Source: Sorghum bicolor (Eukaryota > Streptophyta > Magnoliopsida > Poales > Poaceae). From it: a stretch of DNA of 64,000 nt. The stretch spans positions 205,379-269,378 of the forward strand of contig NW_018396411.1 in assembly GCF_000003195.3 (NCBI RefSeq). The letters are read 5' to 3'. The notes under the pieces are model-generated. The model was not told the origin of the DNA. It searched no databases and worked only from the letters and a program-made list of their open reading frames with translations. Every line of letters begins with the position of its first letter. The stretch's first letter is position 1. The translations under genes and the position numbers were made by a program. Below are positions 36,941 to 48,516 of the stretch, piece after piece.

Positions 36941-37493
36941 CAATGTTATCCTAAACGCTAAACGGTAAACAGTTGGTCACCCTTCGTTTAGCGTTTAAAC
37001 TGTTTAGACGGTGTTTAAACGGATTAAAACGATCTAAACGGTTTTACACAATATTACAAAAATATGCATATTTTTTAATGTAAAGTCAATCATTCTATCA
37101 TTTATACATATTTATGCAACTAAAAACCATTTATTTTATTATGTAATATATGTTTATGCATGTTAGAAGAATTAAATATACATATTTATGCATGTAACAA
37201 ATGAATTTTATATATTTATAAATACAATAAATTAAAGTATACAAATTGTTGATATAAAATTCAACTAGATTCACCTGGTGTTTGCCTAAACGGCCGTTTA
37301 AACAGCCGTTTATCATGTTTAATACCGTTTACAACCGTTCCGTGTAGGCCGTTTAGACCGTTTTCCCTGTTTTTTGACCGTTTAAACGGTCAACCGTTTA
37401 ATTTCCCGTTTACCCCCTAAACAAAACAGTTTGCCACCGTTTACCGTTTAATGACCGTTTAATCGGCCGTTTAGGCCGTTTAGGCGAACACTG
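36941..37493. mobile_element. hAT-like non-autonomous element (MITE), 553 bp
   Basis: Inserted in the copia LTR. Flanked by an 8-bp direct repeat AGCTTACC at 36933-36940 and 37494-37501, the target-site length of hAT transposons. Ends are imperfect terminal inverted repeats: CAATGTTATCCTAAACG on the left and, reversed, CAGTGTTCGCCTAAACG on the right (14 of 17 match). Both subterminal regions are packed with CCGTTTA/TAAACGG motifs, as expected of transposase-binding arrays. The middle (about 37070-37260) is AT-rich with no transposase ORF. It must be younger than the copia insertion. Confidence 0.88.
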
Positions 37494-37769
37494 AGCTTAC
37501 CACGTCACTAAGCGCTAGGTATATGCAAATGAGAAACATACTTAGTGGCACTAGATAACCAATCTTGCACCTAAACTAACACTGTCTCCAAACAGATTGA
37601 AGCGAGATTCCATATGAGACACATGATCTAGGAGTTCTATCGGGTGCATCCAAATTGATTTCTGAGAATATGGTGTGTTCCATGCAAACCATACAACTAT
37701 CTTTCATCAAGATTAGCACTATCTCCAAACAGACCGAACCGAGCTTTCACTTGAGCCTCCTCACCTAGG

Positions 37770-38125
37770 NNNNNNNNNNNNNNNNNNNNNNNNNNNNNNN
37801 NNNNNNNNNNNNNNNNNNNNNNNNNNNNNNNNNNNNNNNNNNNNNNNNNNNNNNNNNNNNNNNNNNNNNNNNNNNNNNNNNNNNNNNNNNNNNNNNNNNN
37901 NNNNNNNNNNNNNNNNNNNNNNNNNNNNNNNNNNNNNNNNNNNNNNNNNNNNNNNNNNNNNNNNNNNNNNNNNNNNNNNNNNNNNNNNNNNNNNNNNNNN
38001 NNNNNNNNNNNNNNNNNNNNNNNNNNNNNNNNNNNNNNNNNNNNNNNNNNNNNNNNNNNNNNNNNNNNNNNNNNNNNNNNNNNNNNNNNNNNNNNNNNNN
38101 NNNNNNNNNNNNNNNNNNNNNNNNN
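37770..38125. other. Assembly gap (356 N) inside satellite
   Basis: Flanks read ...CACCTAGG and GGAACTTCC, which in an intact G monomer are only 10 bp apart. The true gap content is either about 10 bp or that plus whole repeat units. Confidence 0.97.
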
Positions 38126-41100
38126 GGAACTTCCACAACGATTTCTGAGCCTATGGTGCACTGGGCACAAACCATGCAACTATCTTGCACCGAAACTAAT
38201 ACTATCTCCAACTGGACCGAAGCGAGATTCCATATGATACACTTCATCTAGTAGTTCCATTGGGTGCATCTATAGTTCCATCGGGTGTGTCCAAATTGAT
38301 TCTGAGCATATGATATGTTCCATGCAAACCGTGCACCTATCTTGCATCAAGATTAGAACTATCTCCAAACAGACAGAACCAAGATTCCACATGAGCCTCT
38401 TCACCAAGGAGTACCATCGCGTGCGTCCAAAATAGTTTCTTAGCCTATGGTGCATTAGACACAAACCGTGTACCTATCTTGCACCGAACTAACACTATCT
38501 CCAAAGAGACCGAAGTGAGATTCTATATGACACACATCGTCTAGGAGTTCTATTGGGTGCTTCCAAATATATTTCGAAGCATATTGTACATTCGATGGAA
38601 TTCGTGCACCTATCTTGCATCAAGATTAGCACTATCTCCAAATAAAGCAAACTGAGCTTCCACTTGAGCCCCTTTACCCAGGAGTATCATCGTGTGCATC
38701 CAAAATGGTTTCTTAGCCTATGATGCATTAGGCGCAAACTGTGTACCTATCTTGCACCAAAACTAACTCTATCTCCAAGCAGACCAAAGCGAGATTCTAT
38801 ATGACACATGTCATCTAGGAGTTCTATTGGGGTGCGTCTAAATGGATTTCTTAGCATATGGTATGTTCCATGCAAACCGTGCACCTATCTTACATCAAGA
38901 TTAGCACTATCTCCAAACAGATCGAACCGACCTTCCACTTGAGCCTCTTTAACTAGGATTATCTTCGGGTGCTTCCATAATGGTTTCTGAGCCTATGGTG
39001 CATTATGCGCAAACCATCCACCAATCTTGCACCTAAACTAACACTGTCTCCAAACAGATTGAAGCGAGATTCCATATGACACACATGATCTAGGAGTTCT
39101 ATCGGGTGCGTCCAAATTGATTTCTGAGAATATGGTATGTTCCATGCAAACCGTACACCTATCTTTCATCAAGATTAGCACTATATCCAAACAGACCGAA
39201 CCGAGCTTTCACTTGAGCCTCTTCACCTAGGAGTACCATCGGGAACTGCCACAACGATTTCTGAGCCTATGGTGCACTGGGCACAAACCATGCAACTATC
39301 TTGCACCAAAACTAATACTATCTCCAACTGGACCAAAGCGAGATTCCATATGATACACTTCATCTAGTAGTTCCATCGGGCGTGTCCAAATTGATTTCTG
39401 AGCATATACTATGTTCCATGCAAACCGTGCCCCTATCTTGCATCAAGATTAGAACTATCTCCAAACACACAGAACCAAGATTCCACATGAGCCTCTTCAC
39501 CAAGGAGTACCATCGCGTGCGTCTAAAATAGTTTCTTAGACTATGGTGCATTAGGCACAAACCGTGTACCTATCTTGCACCGAAACTAACACTATCTCCA
39601 AAGAGACCGAAGTGAGATTCTATATGACACACGTCATCTAGGAGTTCTATTCGGTGCTTCCAAATATATTTCTAAGCATATGGTACGTTCGATGCAATTC
39701 GTGCACCTATCTTGCATCAAGATTAGCACTATCTCCAAACAAAGCAAACTGAGCTTCCACTTGAGCCCCTTTACCGAGGAGTATCATCGGGTGCATCCAA
39801 AATGGTTTCTTAGCATATGATGTATTGGGCGCAAACTGTGTACCTATATTGCACCAAAACTAACTCTGTCTCCAAACAGACCAAAGCGAGATTCTATATG
39901 ACACATGTCATCTAGGAGTTCTATTGGGATGCGTCTAAATAGATTTCTTAGCATATGGTATGTTCCATGCAAACCGTGCACCTATCTTGCATCAAGATTA
40001 GCACTATCTCCAAACAGATCGAACCGACCTTCCACTTGAGCCTCTTTACCTAGGATTATCATCGGGTGCTTCCATAATGGTTTCTGAGCCTATGGTGCAT
40101 TATGTGTAAACTATGCACCAATCTTGCACCTAAACTAACACTATCTCCAAATAGATTGAAGCAAGATTCCACGACACACATGATCCAGGAGTTCTATCGG
40201 GAGCGTCCAAATTGATTTCTAAGAATATGGTATGTTCCATGCAAACCGTACACCTATCTTTCATCAAGATTAGCACTATCTCCAAACAGACCGAACCGAG
40301 CTTTCACTTGAGCCTCTTCACCTAAGAGTACCATCGGGAACTTTCACAACGATTTTTGAGGCTATGGTGCACTAGGCACAAACCATGCAACTCTCTTGCA
40401 CCGAAACTAATACTATCTCCAACTGGGCCGAAGCAAGATTCCATATGATACACTTCATCTAGTAGTTCCATCGGGTGCATCTACAGTTCCATCGGGTGTG
40501 TCCAAATTGATTTCTAAGCATATGGTATGTTCCATGCAAACCGTGCACCTATCTTGCATCAAGATTAGAACTATCTCCAAACAGACAGAACCAAGATTCC
40601 ACATGAGCCTCTTCATCGAGGAGTACCATCGCGTGCGTCCAAAATAGTTTCTTAGCCTATGGATTAGGCACAAACCGTGTACCTATCTTGCACCGAAACT
40701 AACACTATGTCCAAAGAGACCGAAGTGAGATTCTATATGACACATGTCATCTAGGAGTTGTATTGGGTGCTTCCAAATAAATTTCTAAGCATATGGTACG
40801 TTTGATGCAATTCGTGCACCTATCTTGCATCAAGATTAGCACTATCTCCAAACAAAGCAAACTGAGCTTCCGCTTGAGCCATTTTACCCAGGAGTATCAT
40901 CGAGTGCATCCAAAATGGTTTCTTAGCCTATGATGCATTAGGCGCAAACTGTGTACCTATCTTCCACCAAAACTACCTCTGTCTCCAAATAAACCAAAGC
41001 GAGATTCTATATGACACATGTCATCTAGGAGTTCTATTGGGGTGCGTCTAAATGGATTACTTAGCATATGGTATGTTCCATGCAAACCGTGCACCTATCT

Positions 41101-44100
41101 TGCATCTAGATTAGCTCTATCTCCAAATTGATCGAACCGACCTTCCACTTGAGCCTCTTCACCAGTATTATCGGGTGCTTCCATAATGGATTCCGAGCCT
41201 ATGGTCCATTATGCGCAAACCATGCACCAATCTTGCACCTAAACTGTCTCAAAACAGATTCAAGCAAGATTCCATATGACACACATGATCCAGGAGTTCT
41301 ATCGGGTGTGTCCAAATTGATTTCTGAGAATATGGTATGTTCCATGCAAACCGTACACCTATCTTGCATCAAGATTAGCACTATCTCCAAACAGACCGAA
41401 CCGAGCTTTTACTTGAGCCTCTTCACCTAGGAGTACCATCGGGAACTTCCACAACGGTTTCTGAGCCTATGGTGCACTGGACACAAACCACGCACATATC
41501 TTGCACCGAAACTAATACTATCTCCAACTAGACTGAAGCGAGATTCCTTATGATACACTTCATCTAGTTGTTCTATCGGGTGCATCTACAGTTCCATCGG
41601 GTGTGTCCAAATTGATTTCTGAACATATGGTATGTTCCATACAAACCATGCACCTATTTTGCATCAAGATTAGAACTATCTCCAAACAGACAGAACCAAG
41701 GTTCCACATGAGCCTCTTCACCAAGGAGTACCATCGCGTGTGTCCAAAATAGTTTCTTAGCCTATGGTGCATTAGGCACAAACCGTGTACCTATCTTGCA
41801 CCAAAACTAACACTTTCTCCAAAGAGACCGAAGTGAGATTCTATATGACACACGTCATCTAGGAGTTCTATTGGGTGCTATCAAATATATTTCGAAGCAT
41901 ATGGTATGTTCCATGCAATTCGTGCACCTATCTTGCATCAAGATTAGCACTATCTCCAAACAAAGCAAACTGAGCTTCCACTTGAGCCCCTTTACCCAGG
42001 AGTGTCATCGGGTGCATCCAAAATGGTTTCTTAGCCTATGATGCATTAGGCGCAAACTGTGTACCTATCTTGCACCAAAACTAACTCTATCTCTAAACAG
42101 ACCAAAGCGAGATTCTATATGACACATGTCATCTAGGAGTTCTATTGGGGTGCGTCTAAATGGATTTCTTAGCATATTGTATGTTCCATGCAAACCGTGC
42201 ACCTATCTTGCATCAAGATTAGCACTATCTCCAAGTAGATCGAACTTACCTTCCACTTGAGCCTCTTCACCTAGGATTATCATCGGGTGCTTCCATAATG
42301 GTTTCTGAGCCTATGGTGCATTATGCGCAAACCATGCACCAATCTTGCACCTAAACTAACACTGTCTCCAAACAGATTGAAGCTAGATTCCATATGACAC
42401 ACATGATCTAGGAGTTCTATCGGGTGCGTCCAAATTGATTTATGAGAATATGGTACGTTCCATGTAAACCGTACACCTATCTTTCATCAAGATTAGCACT
42501 ATCTCCAAATAGACCGAACCGAGCTTTCACTTGAGCCTCTTCACCTAGGAGTACCATCAGGAACTTCCACAACGATTTCTGAGCCTCTGGTGCACAGGGC
42601 ACAAACCATGCAACTATCTTGCACCGAAACTAATACTATCTCCATCTGGACGGAAGCAAGATTCCATATGATAAACTTCATCTAGTAGTTCCATCGGGTG
42701 CATCCACAGTTCCATCAGGTGTGTCCAAATTAATTTTTGAGCATATGGTATGTTCCATGGAAAACGTGCACCTATCTTGCATCAAGATTAGAACTATCTC
42801 CAAACAGACAGAACCAAGATTCCACATGAGCCTCTTCATTCAAGGAGTACCATCGCGTGCGTCCAAAATAGTTTCTTAGCCTATGGTGTATTAGGCACAA
42901 ACCGTGTACCTATCTTGCACCGAAACTAACACTATCTCCAAAGAGATCGAAGTGAGATTCTATATGACACACGTCATCTAGGAGTTCTATTGGGTGCTTC
43001 CAAATATATTTCGAAGCATATGGTACGTTCGATGCAATTGGTGCACCTATCTTGCATCAAGATTAGCACTATCTCCAAACAAAGCAAACTGAGCATCCAC
43101 TTGAGCCCCTTTACCCAGGAGTATCATCGGGTGCATCCAAAATGGTTTCTTAGCATATGATGCATTAGGCGCAAACTGTGTACCTATCTTGCACCAAAAC
43201 TAACTCTGTCTCCAAATAGACCAAAGCGAGATTCCATATGACACATGTCATCTAGGAGTTCTATTGCGATGCATCCAAATAGATTTCTTACCATATGGTA
43301 TGTTCCATAAAAACCGTGCACCTATCTTGCATCAAGATTAGCACTATCTCCAAACAGATCGAACCGACCTTCCACTTGAGCCTCTTCACCTAGGATTATC
43401 GTCGAGTGCTTCCATAATGGTTTCTGAGCATATGGTGCATTATGCGCAAACGATGCACCAATCTTCCACCTAAACTAACAATGTCTCCGAACAGATTGAA
43501 GCAAGATTCCAAATGACACACATGATCTAGGAGTTCTATTGGGTGCGTCCAAATTGATTTATGAGAATAGGGTACGTTCTATGCAAACCGTACACCTATC
43601 TTTCATCAAGATTAGCACTATCTCCAAACAGACCGAACCGGGCTTTCACTTGAGCCTCTTCACCTAGGAGTACCATCAGGAACTTCCACAACGATTTCTG
43701 AGCCTATGGTGCACTGGGCACAAACCATGCAACTATCTTGCACCGAAACTAATACTATCTCCAACTGGACGGAAGCGAGATTCCATATGATAAACTTCAT
43801 CTAGTAGTTCCATCGGGTGCATCCACAGTTCCATTAGGTGTGTCCAAATTGATTTTTGAGCATATGGTATGTTCCATGCAAACCGTGCTTCTATCATGCA
43901 TCAAGATTAGAACTATCTCCAAACAGACAGAACCAAGATTCCACATGAGCCTCTTCACCAAGGAGTACCATCGCGTGCGTCCAAAATAGTTTCTTAGCCT
44001 ATGGTGCATTAGGCACAAACTGTGTACCTATCTTGCACTGAAACTAACACTATCTCCAAAGAGACCGAAGTGAGATTCTATATGACACACGTCATCTAGG

Positions 44101-44240
44101 AGTTCTATTGGGTGCTTCCAAATATATTTCGAAGCATATGGTACGTTCGATGCAATTCGGGCACCTATCTTTCATCAAGATTAGCACTATCTCCAAACAA
44201 AGCAAACCGAGCTTCCACTTGAGCCCCTTTACCCAGGAGT

Positions 44241-44245
44241 ATCAT
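44241..44245. repeat. G2 left target-site duplication ATCAT
   Basis: Five bases repeated at 58341-58345. The satellite of the C monomer reads through correctly when one copy and the element are removed. Confidence 0.93.
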
Positions 44246-47200
44246 TGTAACATCCCCGATGTTACGGTTACTAAAACTGGACCATGTCATTATGAGCATT
44301 GCATAGCATATTGATTAAGCACAACTTGATGCACAAACTTAAAACAAGTTTATTTTGATTGCTTGTGCTTAGGGAAGTAAAGTGTGCTTATGTTGTGAAG
44401 TGATGCTTGTGTTGGTTGTATAATTCCTAGGGTGGAAGATTTCCGAGAAAATGGGGGGGAAAACCGTGATTTTAAAAGCCTTGTTTTGCCCCCTTTTGTG
44501 CAATTTAAAAACTAAGCAAAATTTGAAGTTGAGTTCAAAAGCAAAGTTGTAGATCTTGTCAAGATGTACAACTTTGGTGTTTTGAGTTTTAGAAGTTTCA
44601 ATGCCAAATTGAAAGTAATTTTGAAAATACAGTTTTCCACAAAGTGTTCCCTTTTCCAATTTGAATCCCCAATTCAAAACCTATTTAGAATCTTGAAAAG
44701 TGACCAACATGAAAGTTGTAGAGCTCAAAAAGTTGAACAACTTTCATGTTGGGAATTTTTCAAGTTGTTATAGAAAATCAAAAGTAATTTTGGAAATTCT
44801 GATCTGCCCCAATTCAAAAATTTGAATTTCGCCAATTTGAGATTTGAAGTTCAAACTGTTTTGTCAAATTCACCCTTTTCCACTCCGAATTAGCTTTGGT
44901 CACCAAAACATGTTTTGTAGTTTGTAAATTTCTGCACAACTTTCATTTTGGTGAAAATTTGGCTCCAGTTCAACTTTTGGTCGAATTTCGCAAAAGAAAG
45001 AAGGGGGAGGGATATAGACGGCTACAGTGATCCGATAGGGATCACGGCGCCCTGTCCAGCGCGGCCGCCGCGCGTGCAACGCCGCGTGCGCGCGTGCGAG
45101 CACGCAGCTGCTTGCCTACCTTTCATTTTGCTAGCGATTGTTTCCGGTTCCTCTTCATCCCCAGAAGCTCATGCGCTTTCTCTTTTTCCCTAGACGCGAG
45201 CAGGATCACCGGAACGACCTCGCCGGAGCCGGAGCACCCGCCCGACGACACCGCCACCATCGCCAAAGCATTCCGTTGCTTCTCCCGCCGTGGTGATGTG
45301 AGCACCATGCTCCCCGCTTCTTCTCAAACCTCCCTGACTTGCTCGTTTGCGCTCTACCGAGCCCTAGTGGCCGGTCTATGGTCGGCTATGGCGGCCGCCC
45401 GCCATTCGCGTGGCCGAGATGGAAGGGAGAGAGTAGAGCGCGTTTGGGTGATACAATAGGATCGCGAGGCTGAGGCGGAGCCGTTGCGCGCGCGCGTGGG
45501 CCGAGACCCTCGCCAACGGCGGCCGGAGCCATGGCCGAGCCGCCGTGCGTGGTGGAGACGAAGCTGACGGGTGGGACCTCCCCGTCAGCGTCTTGCAGAG
45601 AGAGGGGAGAAGGCGGGTTCAGCGCGTGGGCCGGCTTGGGCCAAAGCCGAGCGGGCCGGCCGTAGGAGCAGTGACCTTTTCCTTTTTCTTTTATGCAAAA
45701 TTGTGATGTATGTTTGATTTTGTGTAGAAAATTTGATACTGATTCAAAAATCATGGAAATTTTTGTGTAGGTTCTATGAAATAAGTAGAACACAGGAAAA
45801 ATATTAGATTCTATTTTCTGGTAGTTTGCATGTGTATAAAAATTTCCTCTTTTAATTAGCAAATAAAACTTCTATGAATTTTAATAATTTAATTGCATGT
45901 CCAAAAATCACCAAAATTTGTGGGATGCCTCTGAATATTATTCCCTGGCTTCACACAAAATTTGGTGGCATTTGGATAATGTTTGAATAAAATATTATTA
46001 TACCCTTAATTAATAATTAAATAATAATTCTAGAATAATTAGATGATAATTAGTTTAAATTCTCAAAATTAGGGTCTGAGTGATTTTGGGATTGTGTGAT
46101 GACCTGAGGTCATTAACCTTAATGACCTTTAGAATTTAATTATTGTTTGGCATTAATGTTTAATTACTGTCATTAACACTTAATTAAGAACTAATTAAAA
46201 CAAAAAGGTTTAATAGTCAGTTAATTAAGGATAATTATGAATTAAGAGAAATCTTAATTTCCTGATGCAACCTCTTGGGTAAAGAACACTAAAATGACAA
46301 ACAACTTTAATTACTGTTTAACCTATCCTTGCACCGAGGAGGAGAGTTGTACTCAACTCGGTCCTTAAATAGTTGTCATAAGCATATCATGAGCATACAT
46401 CATTTTACGTGTAGTGCACGTGACCGAAGGAGCGACCGTTGAACCGAACCCGAGGTCGGTGTTCCGTTCGAGGAAGTAGGATCCGAGACTTGGGAAGTCT
46501 CCGAGGATCCCTATCAGCTCTGCAACCAAGGCAAGCCCCGGATGCATTAACCCCTCCTTGAATGTTTTAAATCTTTTATCACTTATGAATTGAAAATACT
46601 GCATTAGGTAGTTGAGAATTGGGTTGACCTTCTTGCTGCATTTACTACCTTGATATTCGTTATCCTGTCCTTGGCACCTATTTTATTTTAAAAATTGCGT
46701 AGTGATGCTTAGCCCTGCTACTAGATAGGTTTTCAAACAAGAAAGTTTGAAGGGTTGTTGTGGAATACACTTATGGTCAATGATGTTTCAACTTGAGACC
46801 GGTCGGTGGACTTGCTTTAAGAATGGAGTCTTAAAGTAGTGTCTCCAACTGTGTTGGTTAAGGACCAGTCTGTTGATGGCCTGCTGGTTTGAGAATTTAT
46901 AGTACTAGCCACTTGCCCTCGGTAAGCCTGGTCTTGTGATCCCTCGATGCGAATAGCTACTCGCGCACTGGGCGTGGAGCGATGGCGAGAGTAGCGTGTA
47001 CCCACCTTACGGATCTGAGATGACCGAGAAACATCTAGATCGGCTGTAGGATGGTGGGGTACTGTGCTCTCGGGTGCCGCGAACCTAGTCAAATTTGGGG
47101 AGAGCTCGATTTGGGTTGACATATGCAAGATTTGGTTCTACATATGTCGGGTGGTTAGGAACTCCAGCTGGATTGCTAAGCGACTCGAATCGTCATTGCT

Positions 47201-48143
47201 CCCCGATTGGGAGACTCAATTCCTTCGACCCTCATCGTAGTTAAATATGCAACTAAGTGATAAAATGGGAAAGGGGGAAATGTCTCATGAGGTTCGGATC
47301 CCAATTCCCGGACTCAGAGTGACATGAAGCTATGGCCGTTGGATAGATAATACTTTGGTTAAGGACTGGGAACTTACAGACTTGTCTGTGAGAGACAACT
47401 AGATAGACTGTCCTCGAACTCCTCGACCTCTTAAGGAGAGGAATTCGCGGGTAAAACTTGAAAGTAAGGATGCACTATTAGTAAGCTTTTGGCAAAACAA
47501 TTTGGCTCCTTGCTCAGCCACTCCTTGTCTACCCTAAGCCTGCATCCCTAATTTCTCCTCTTTTTCCGCCGGGTAAGTCTTGTTGAGTACTCCCGTACTC
47601 AGGGTTTTATAACCCCTGTTGCAGGTGAAGCTCAGGAGCCGACATGTTTCGGACCCTGTTGTGTGTCCGTCGTTGAGGTTGACGACGAGGAAGAGTGAGC
47701 GTGACCCATGGGCAGGGTCTGTAAATTTGTAATCTGTGTACTAAAGTTTAAGTTGCTCCGCTGGACCTGGTTTGTAATAACACTCTACTATTTGGAAGAA
47801 CTCCTTTTGTAAATTAAGTTATGTAATACTTCTGCTGTTTTACTCTGAAATATTATTTTGGTCTTATGTCGTCTGTAATACTGCAATGTCTTCGCAATGA
47901 ATGATCCTGGTGTTAAGGTGGCCACTTGCTATCCTGTAAGGGCGAGGAGAAGAAGTTTTCGTTAATTGACCATTGCTGGTGGTCAAGACGAGCTTGTTTG
48001 ATACGCCTCAGGTAGCGGTGGAATGAGCATCCTGAGAAGCTCATCGGACTTCTAGAGTGGGAGGATCCCCGACATCACCGTCAGAGGTCCTTAGGACAAT
48101 GACAGGTGTCGATGGGCCCAAACACTTAGGAGGTTCTGCCACA
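44246..48143 (+). repeat. G2 5' LTR (3898 bp, internally deleted)
   Basis: TGTAACATCC ... GCCACA ends. Shorter than the 3' LTR by 302 bp because the segment corresponding to about 55018-55333 is missing near 45115-45130, where a short unrelated TTTCATTTT-like filler is present. The G1 LTR contains the missing segment, so the loss is on this copy. Contains inverted repeats at 44705-44751 and 45027-45045 and a CpG-rich block at about 45000-45670. Confidence 0.95.
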
Positions 48144-48145
48144 GC

Positions 48146-48157
48146 TGGTATCAGAGC
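48146..48157 (+). promoter_or_regulatory. G2 primer binding site (initiator tRNA-Met type)
   Basis: TGGTATCAGAGC two bases after the 5' LTR end; same class as in G1, G3 and the copia element. Confidence 0.95.
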
Positions 48158-48516
48158 ATTCGTTGCTAAGATGACTGCTGTATCCTTGAAAAAAATTCAA
48201 AACCATTTGGATCCAATACTATAAACTTGCCTATTTTGAGTCCAAATGCTTTAGTCCTACCTTACCCTTGTCTGTAGGCCTGGTTAGAATTTTTGAAGTG
48301 GTGTGGAGGAGCAACATAAAGTATTGCCCTATGTTGTAAAATTTTTAAGTAATATCGTTATGAATTTCTAGTATGAATCGTAAGTACGTGCATGCATCAT
48401 GATATGTCACTTGGTTAAATTCCTTCCTCTTTGTTTGGGTTGGGTTGTATAGAATCAATCCCATTCTTGCTAACCTTTAAGGTCTCCCTTACTAATCCAA
48501 ACTTACCCTCTATAGG
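48158..48516 (+). other. G2 untranslated leader
   Basis: About 360 bp between primer site and accessory ORF with no convincing ORF; colinear with 4914-5271 of G1. Confidence 0.6.

Larger units (their letters stand above)
26345..37561 (-). mobile_element. Ty1/copia LTR retrotransposon, probable Sirevirus (SIRE/Maximus) lineage, inactivated
   Basis: Minus-strand element with LTRs at both ends (26345-28279 and 35042-37561), tRNA-Met primer site at 35028-35039, and order gag, protease, integrase, RT, RNase H. Integrase before RT makes it copia. A large gag with a UBN2-like domain and two zinc knuckles, plus repeated purine tracts upstream of the 3' LTR, suits Sireviruses. The coding region has at least two stops and two frameshifts, listed under its genes. 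The LTRs differ by roughly 4-5 percent in a 170-bp sample, so it is older than G2. The left flank is satellite monomer C; the right flank is monomer F, so no target-site duplication is seen. A hAT-like MITE and a 100-N gap lie in the right LTR. Confidence 0.9.
35042..37561 (-). repeat. Copia 5' LTR with nested hAT-like MITE and assembly gap
   Basis: Same ends as the other LTR (TGAAAGGTCC ... AGATAACCA). It is 2520 bp because it contains a 553-bp insertion with 8-bp duplication and 100 N. The last four bases, ACCA, are also present in the satellite monomer that follows, so the true outer end could be masked by microhomology. Confidence 0.85.
37562..44245. repeat. Right satellite array, part 1: octameric HORs
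   Basis: Starts inside an F monomer against the copia LTR and ends in a C monomer at the G2 insertion. H-landmark positions are 38245, 39361, 40456, 41561, 42679 and 43798, giving units of 1116, 1095, 1105, 1118 and 1119 bp, all eight monomers. Unit 39361 lacks the 21-bp H/A insertion. Contains the 356-N gap at 37770-38125. No fused six-monomer units are seen. Confidence 0.95.

Noticed and set aside
36177..38247. ORFs running through N stretches
   Set aside because: The residues are undefined; open only because N has no stops.
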